In this document: one piece after another, positions 5,283 to 6,891 of the stretch
Layout of the letters: each line of letters starts with the position of its first letter
Position numbering within the stretch: position 1 is the stretch's first letter
Origin: Betaproteobacteria bacterium
GTDB lineage: Bacteria > Pseudomonadota > Gammaproteobacteria > Burkholderiales > SG8-39
Direction of reading: 5' to 3'
Length of the DNA stretch: 6,891 nucleotides
Assembly: GCA_011391295.1 (NCBI GenBank)
Contig: JAABQT010000082.1
Span: 1-6,891, forward strand
Program-made: the position numbers and the translations under genes
The notes under the pieces: generated by a model
What the model was told of the DNA's origin: nothing
What the model saw: the letters and a program-made list of their open reading frames with translations, nothing else
Database searches by the model: none

Positions 5283-6284
5283 TTGATCTACTTTCGACTG
5301 CTCATCGCGCTCGCGTTACTCGGGCTGCTCGCCGCCGCCGGCTACGCCGGCTGGTACGTGAGTTCGCCCATGCACTTTGCCGCGCCGCGCGTGGAAGTCG
5401 AGATTCCACCGGGGAGCGGATTTCGTACAGTCTCGGCGCGGCTTGCGCAGGCGGGCGTCGAGTTGCGCCCCTTGCAGTTCGAGATCCTCGCCCGTGCGCT
5501 CGGGCGCGACCAGGACATCAAGGCGGGTTTTTACGAGCTGGTGGCGCCGATGACACCTTGGCAGTTGCTCGACAAGCTGGCGCGCGGCGAAGTCCTGCAG
5601 TCCGAACTCCAGGTGATTGAGGGCTGGACCCTCGGCGATCTGCGTGCCGCGCTCGACGCCAGCCCGGCCTTGCGCCACGATTCGGCGGGGCTGAGCAACG
5701 CCGACGTGCTGAAACACATCGACGCAAGCGAAGCGCATGCGGAGGGCCTTTTCTTCCCGGACACCTATATCTTCGAGCGCGGCTCCAGCGATCTGGGCCT
5801 GCTGCGGCATGCGTACCGGACCATGCAACTGCACCTGAGCAGGGAATGGTCACAGCGGGCCGCCGCATTGCCATACAAGACGAGCTACCAGGCGCTGATC
5901 ATGGCGTCTATCGTGGAGAAGGAAACCGGCAGGGCGCAGGAACGCGAGCAGATTGCCGGCGTGCTGGTGAACCGCTTGCGCGTGCGCATGCCGCTGCAAG
6001 CCGATCCCACGGTGATCTACGGTCTGGGAAAGAATTTCGACGGCAATCTGAAAAAAGTCCACCTGAAGACGGACGGACCCTACAACACCTACACCCGGGT
6101 CGGCCTGCCGCCGACCCCGATCGCGCTTCCCGGACTTGCCTCATTGCGCGCCGCCACGCGGCCCGCACAGATCGACGCGCTTTACTACGTTTCCCGCGGC
6201 GACGGCTCCAGCCAGTTTTCTCGCACGCTCCGGGAGCACAATCGCGCAGTGTCACAATACCAGCTGAAATCGAGGCGCCGATGA
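5283..6284 (+). CDS. mltG: Endolytic murein transglycosylase MltG (YceG-like)
   Basis: Inner-membrane lytic transglycosylase that cleaves nascent glycan strands and is thought to set their length. From the TTG at 5283 it is 333 aa (E. coli about 340). An N-terminal membrane anchor (about 5-26, RLLIALALLGLLAAAGYAGW) precedes a LysM-like region (about 36-105) and the YceG catalytic domain. Visible motifs are AEGLFFPDTYIF (153-164), IMASIVEKETG (206-216) with catalytic Glu212, MPLQADPTVIYGLG (236-249), and GLPPTPIALPG (274-284). The start is uncertain. An in-frame ATG at 5238 would give 348 aa and overlap the divergent ygfZ by 8 bp. I prefer 5283 because 5246-5282 is AT-richer than coding sequence here, its codons are atypical, and ygfZ needs promoter space. 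Neither start has a strong Shine-Dalgarno. The stop overlaps the tmk start as ATGA, so the two are an operon. Confidence 0.92.
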   Translation: MIYFRLLIALALLGLLAAAGYAGWYVSSPMHFAAPRVEVEIPPGSGFRTVSARLAQAGVELRPLQFEILARALGRDQDIKAGFYELVAPMTPWQLLDKLARGEVLQSELQVIEGWTLGDLRAALDASPALRHDSAGLSNADVLKHIDASEAHAEGLFFPDTYIFERGSSDLGLLRHAYRTMQLHLSREWSQRAAALPYKTSYQALIMASIVEKETGRAQEREQIAGVLVNRLRVRMPLQADPTVIYGLGKNFDGNLKKVHLKTDGPYNTYTRVGLPPTPIALPGLASLRAATRPAQIDALYYVSRGDGSSQFSRTLREHNRAVSQYQLKSRRR

Positions 6285-6891
6285 CCAGAGGCCGCTTCAT
6301 CACGCTCGAAGGAGTGGATGGCGCCGGCAAATCCACGCACGTGGCGTGGATCGCCGAGCGGCTGCGCGCGCTCGGCAAGGCGGTGCTGGTGACCCGCGAG
6401 CCCGGCGGTACGCCGCTCGCCGAACGCCTGCGCGAGTTGGTGCTCGCGCAACCCATGGACCCGATCGCCGAGACCATGCTCCTGTTCGCCGCGCGCCACG
6501 ATCACGTCCGGCGCGAGATCGCGCCGGCGCTGGAGGCGGGGACCTGGGTGCTGTGCGACCGCTTCACGGACGCGACGTTTGCCTACCAGGGCGGTGGCAA
6601 AGGGGTGGCGGCCGAGCTGATTGCGCACCTTGCGCTGGTGTCCCACAACGGCCTGCTGCCGGACCTGACCCTGGTGTTCGACTGCCCCTACGAGGTGAGC
6701 CGGGAGCGCCTGCGCCACACCGGGAGGGAGCCCGACCGCTTCGAGCGCGAGGACCGTCCGTTCTTCGAGCGCGTGCGCCAGGCCTATCTTGGGCTTGCGC
6801 GCACCGCTCCCGAGCGCATGCGCGTGATCGATGCCACTGGATCCGTCGACGATATTAAGAAACTGGTTGATGAAGAACTCTCAACTATCAG
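6281..6891 (+). CDS. tmk: Thymidylate kinase (3' end beyond the window)
   Basis: dTMP kinase, making dTDP for DNA synthesis in the cytoplasm. 203 codons are visible and no stop is reached. Family length is about 205-215 aa, so only a few residues should be missing. The P-loop is GVDGAGKST (11-19) after RFITLE. REPGG (39-43) is the dTMP-binding loop. CDRFTDATFAYQGGG (92-106) carries the DR pair and the Tyr-Gln that contact thymine. The LID region (about 141-157) holds RERLRHTGREPDRFE with several arginines, as in E. coli-type enzymes. It ends VIDATGSVDDIKKLVDEEL, the usual IDAT strand and last helix. The ATG overlaps the mltG stop by 4 bp, and mltG-tmk (often then holB) is a conserved order. 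The last ~45 bases are clearly richer in A/T than the rest of the gene. Confidence 0.95.
   Translation, partial: MTRGRFITLEGVDGAGKSTHVAWIAERLRALGKAVLVTREPGGTPLAERLRELVLAQPMDPIAETMLLFAARHDHVRREIAPALEAGTWVLCDRFTDATFAYQGGGKGVAAELIAHLALVSHNGLLPDLTLVFDCPYEVSRERLRHTGREPDRFEREDRPFFERVRQAYLGLARTAPERMRVIDATGSVDDIKKLVDEELSTI

Noticed and set aside
6346..6858. 170-codon plus-strand frame inside tmk
   Set aside because: It is a shifted frame of tmk. The correct frame from 6281 shows all thymidylate kinase motifs without interruption.

Overview
The window is gene-dense, high-GC bacterial DNA (roughly two thirds G+C by eye) with almost no intergenic space. A betaproteobacterium is most likely. The clues are the mltG-tmk pair next to a divergent ygfZ, a DUF4936-type small protein (a family I associate with Burkholderiales and relatives), and the codon use. 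This is judged from protein families only, so the genus is open. Nothing looks mobile: I saw no IS element, integrase, tRNA, rRNA or CRISPR array.

Layout. (1) 1-69 (+): the last 22 codons of a membrane protein, best read as the C-terminus of a PhnE-type ABC permease. It converges on the next unit with a 12-bp gap. (2) 3005 down to 82 (-): a two-gene operon. A fused class II aldolase/short-chain dehydrogenase is followed by mtnA (methylthioribose-1-phosphate isomerase), joined by a 4-bp GTGA overlap. (3) 3029-3451 (+): a small GNAT acetyltransferase, divergent from the aldolase gene across only 23 bp. That gap holds overlapping, oppositely oriented -10 boxes placed so that both mRNAs would be leaderless or nearly so. 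(4) 5245 down to 3421 (-): a tightly overlapping three-gene operon of ygfZ (folate-dependent Fe-S maintenance), a DUF4936-like small protein and an NRDE/TANGO2-family protein. Its 3' end overlaps the 3' end of the GNAT gene by 31 bp. (5) 5283 to beyond 6891 (+): mltG (septal lytic transglycosylase/terminase) and tmk (thymidylate kinase), joined by an ATGA overlap. tmk is cut by the window end, probably only a few codons short of its stop.

How the genes work together. The mtnA operon is the most interesting part. MtnA makes methylthioribulose-1-phosphate (or 5-deoxyribulose-1-phosphate), and a class II aldolase can split such a compound into dihydroxyacetone phosphate plus a small aldehyde. 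A dehydrogenase domain fused to the aldolase could then oxidise or reduce that aldehyde. This resembles the known 'DHAP shunt'/5-deoxyribose disposal route, but with aldolase and dehydrogenase in one polypeptide of the RhaD/YuxG type. The kinase or phosphorylase that would feed MtnA is not in the window. The ygfZ operon looks like cofactor (Fe-S, possibly heme) upkeep. mltG-tmk is a conserved housekeeping pair.

No stretch over 300 bases lacks a gene. The longest non-coding gaps are about 23 bp (3006-3028) and 37 bp (5246-5282, if mltG starts at 5283). Several long open frames antisense to the real genes are composition artefacts and were left out.
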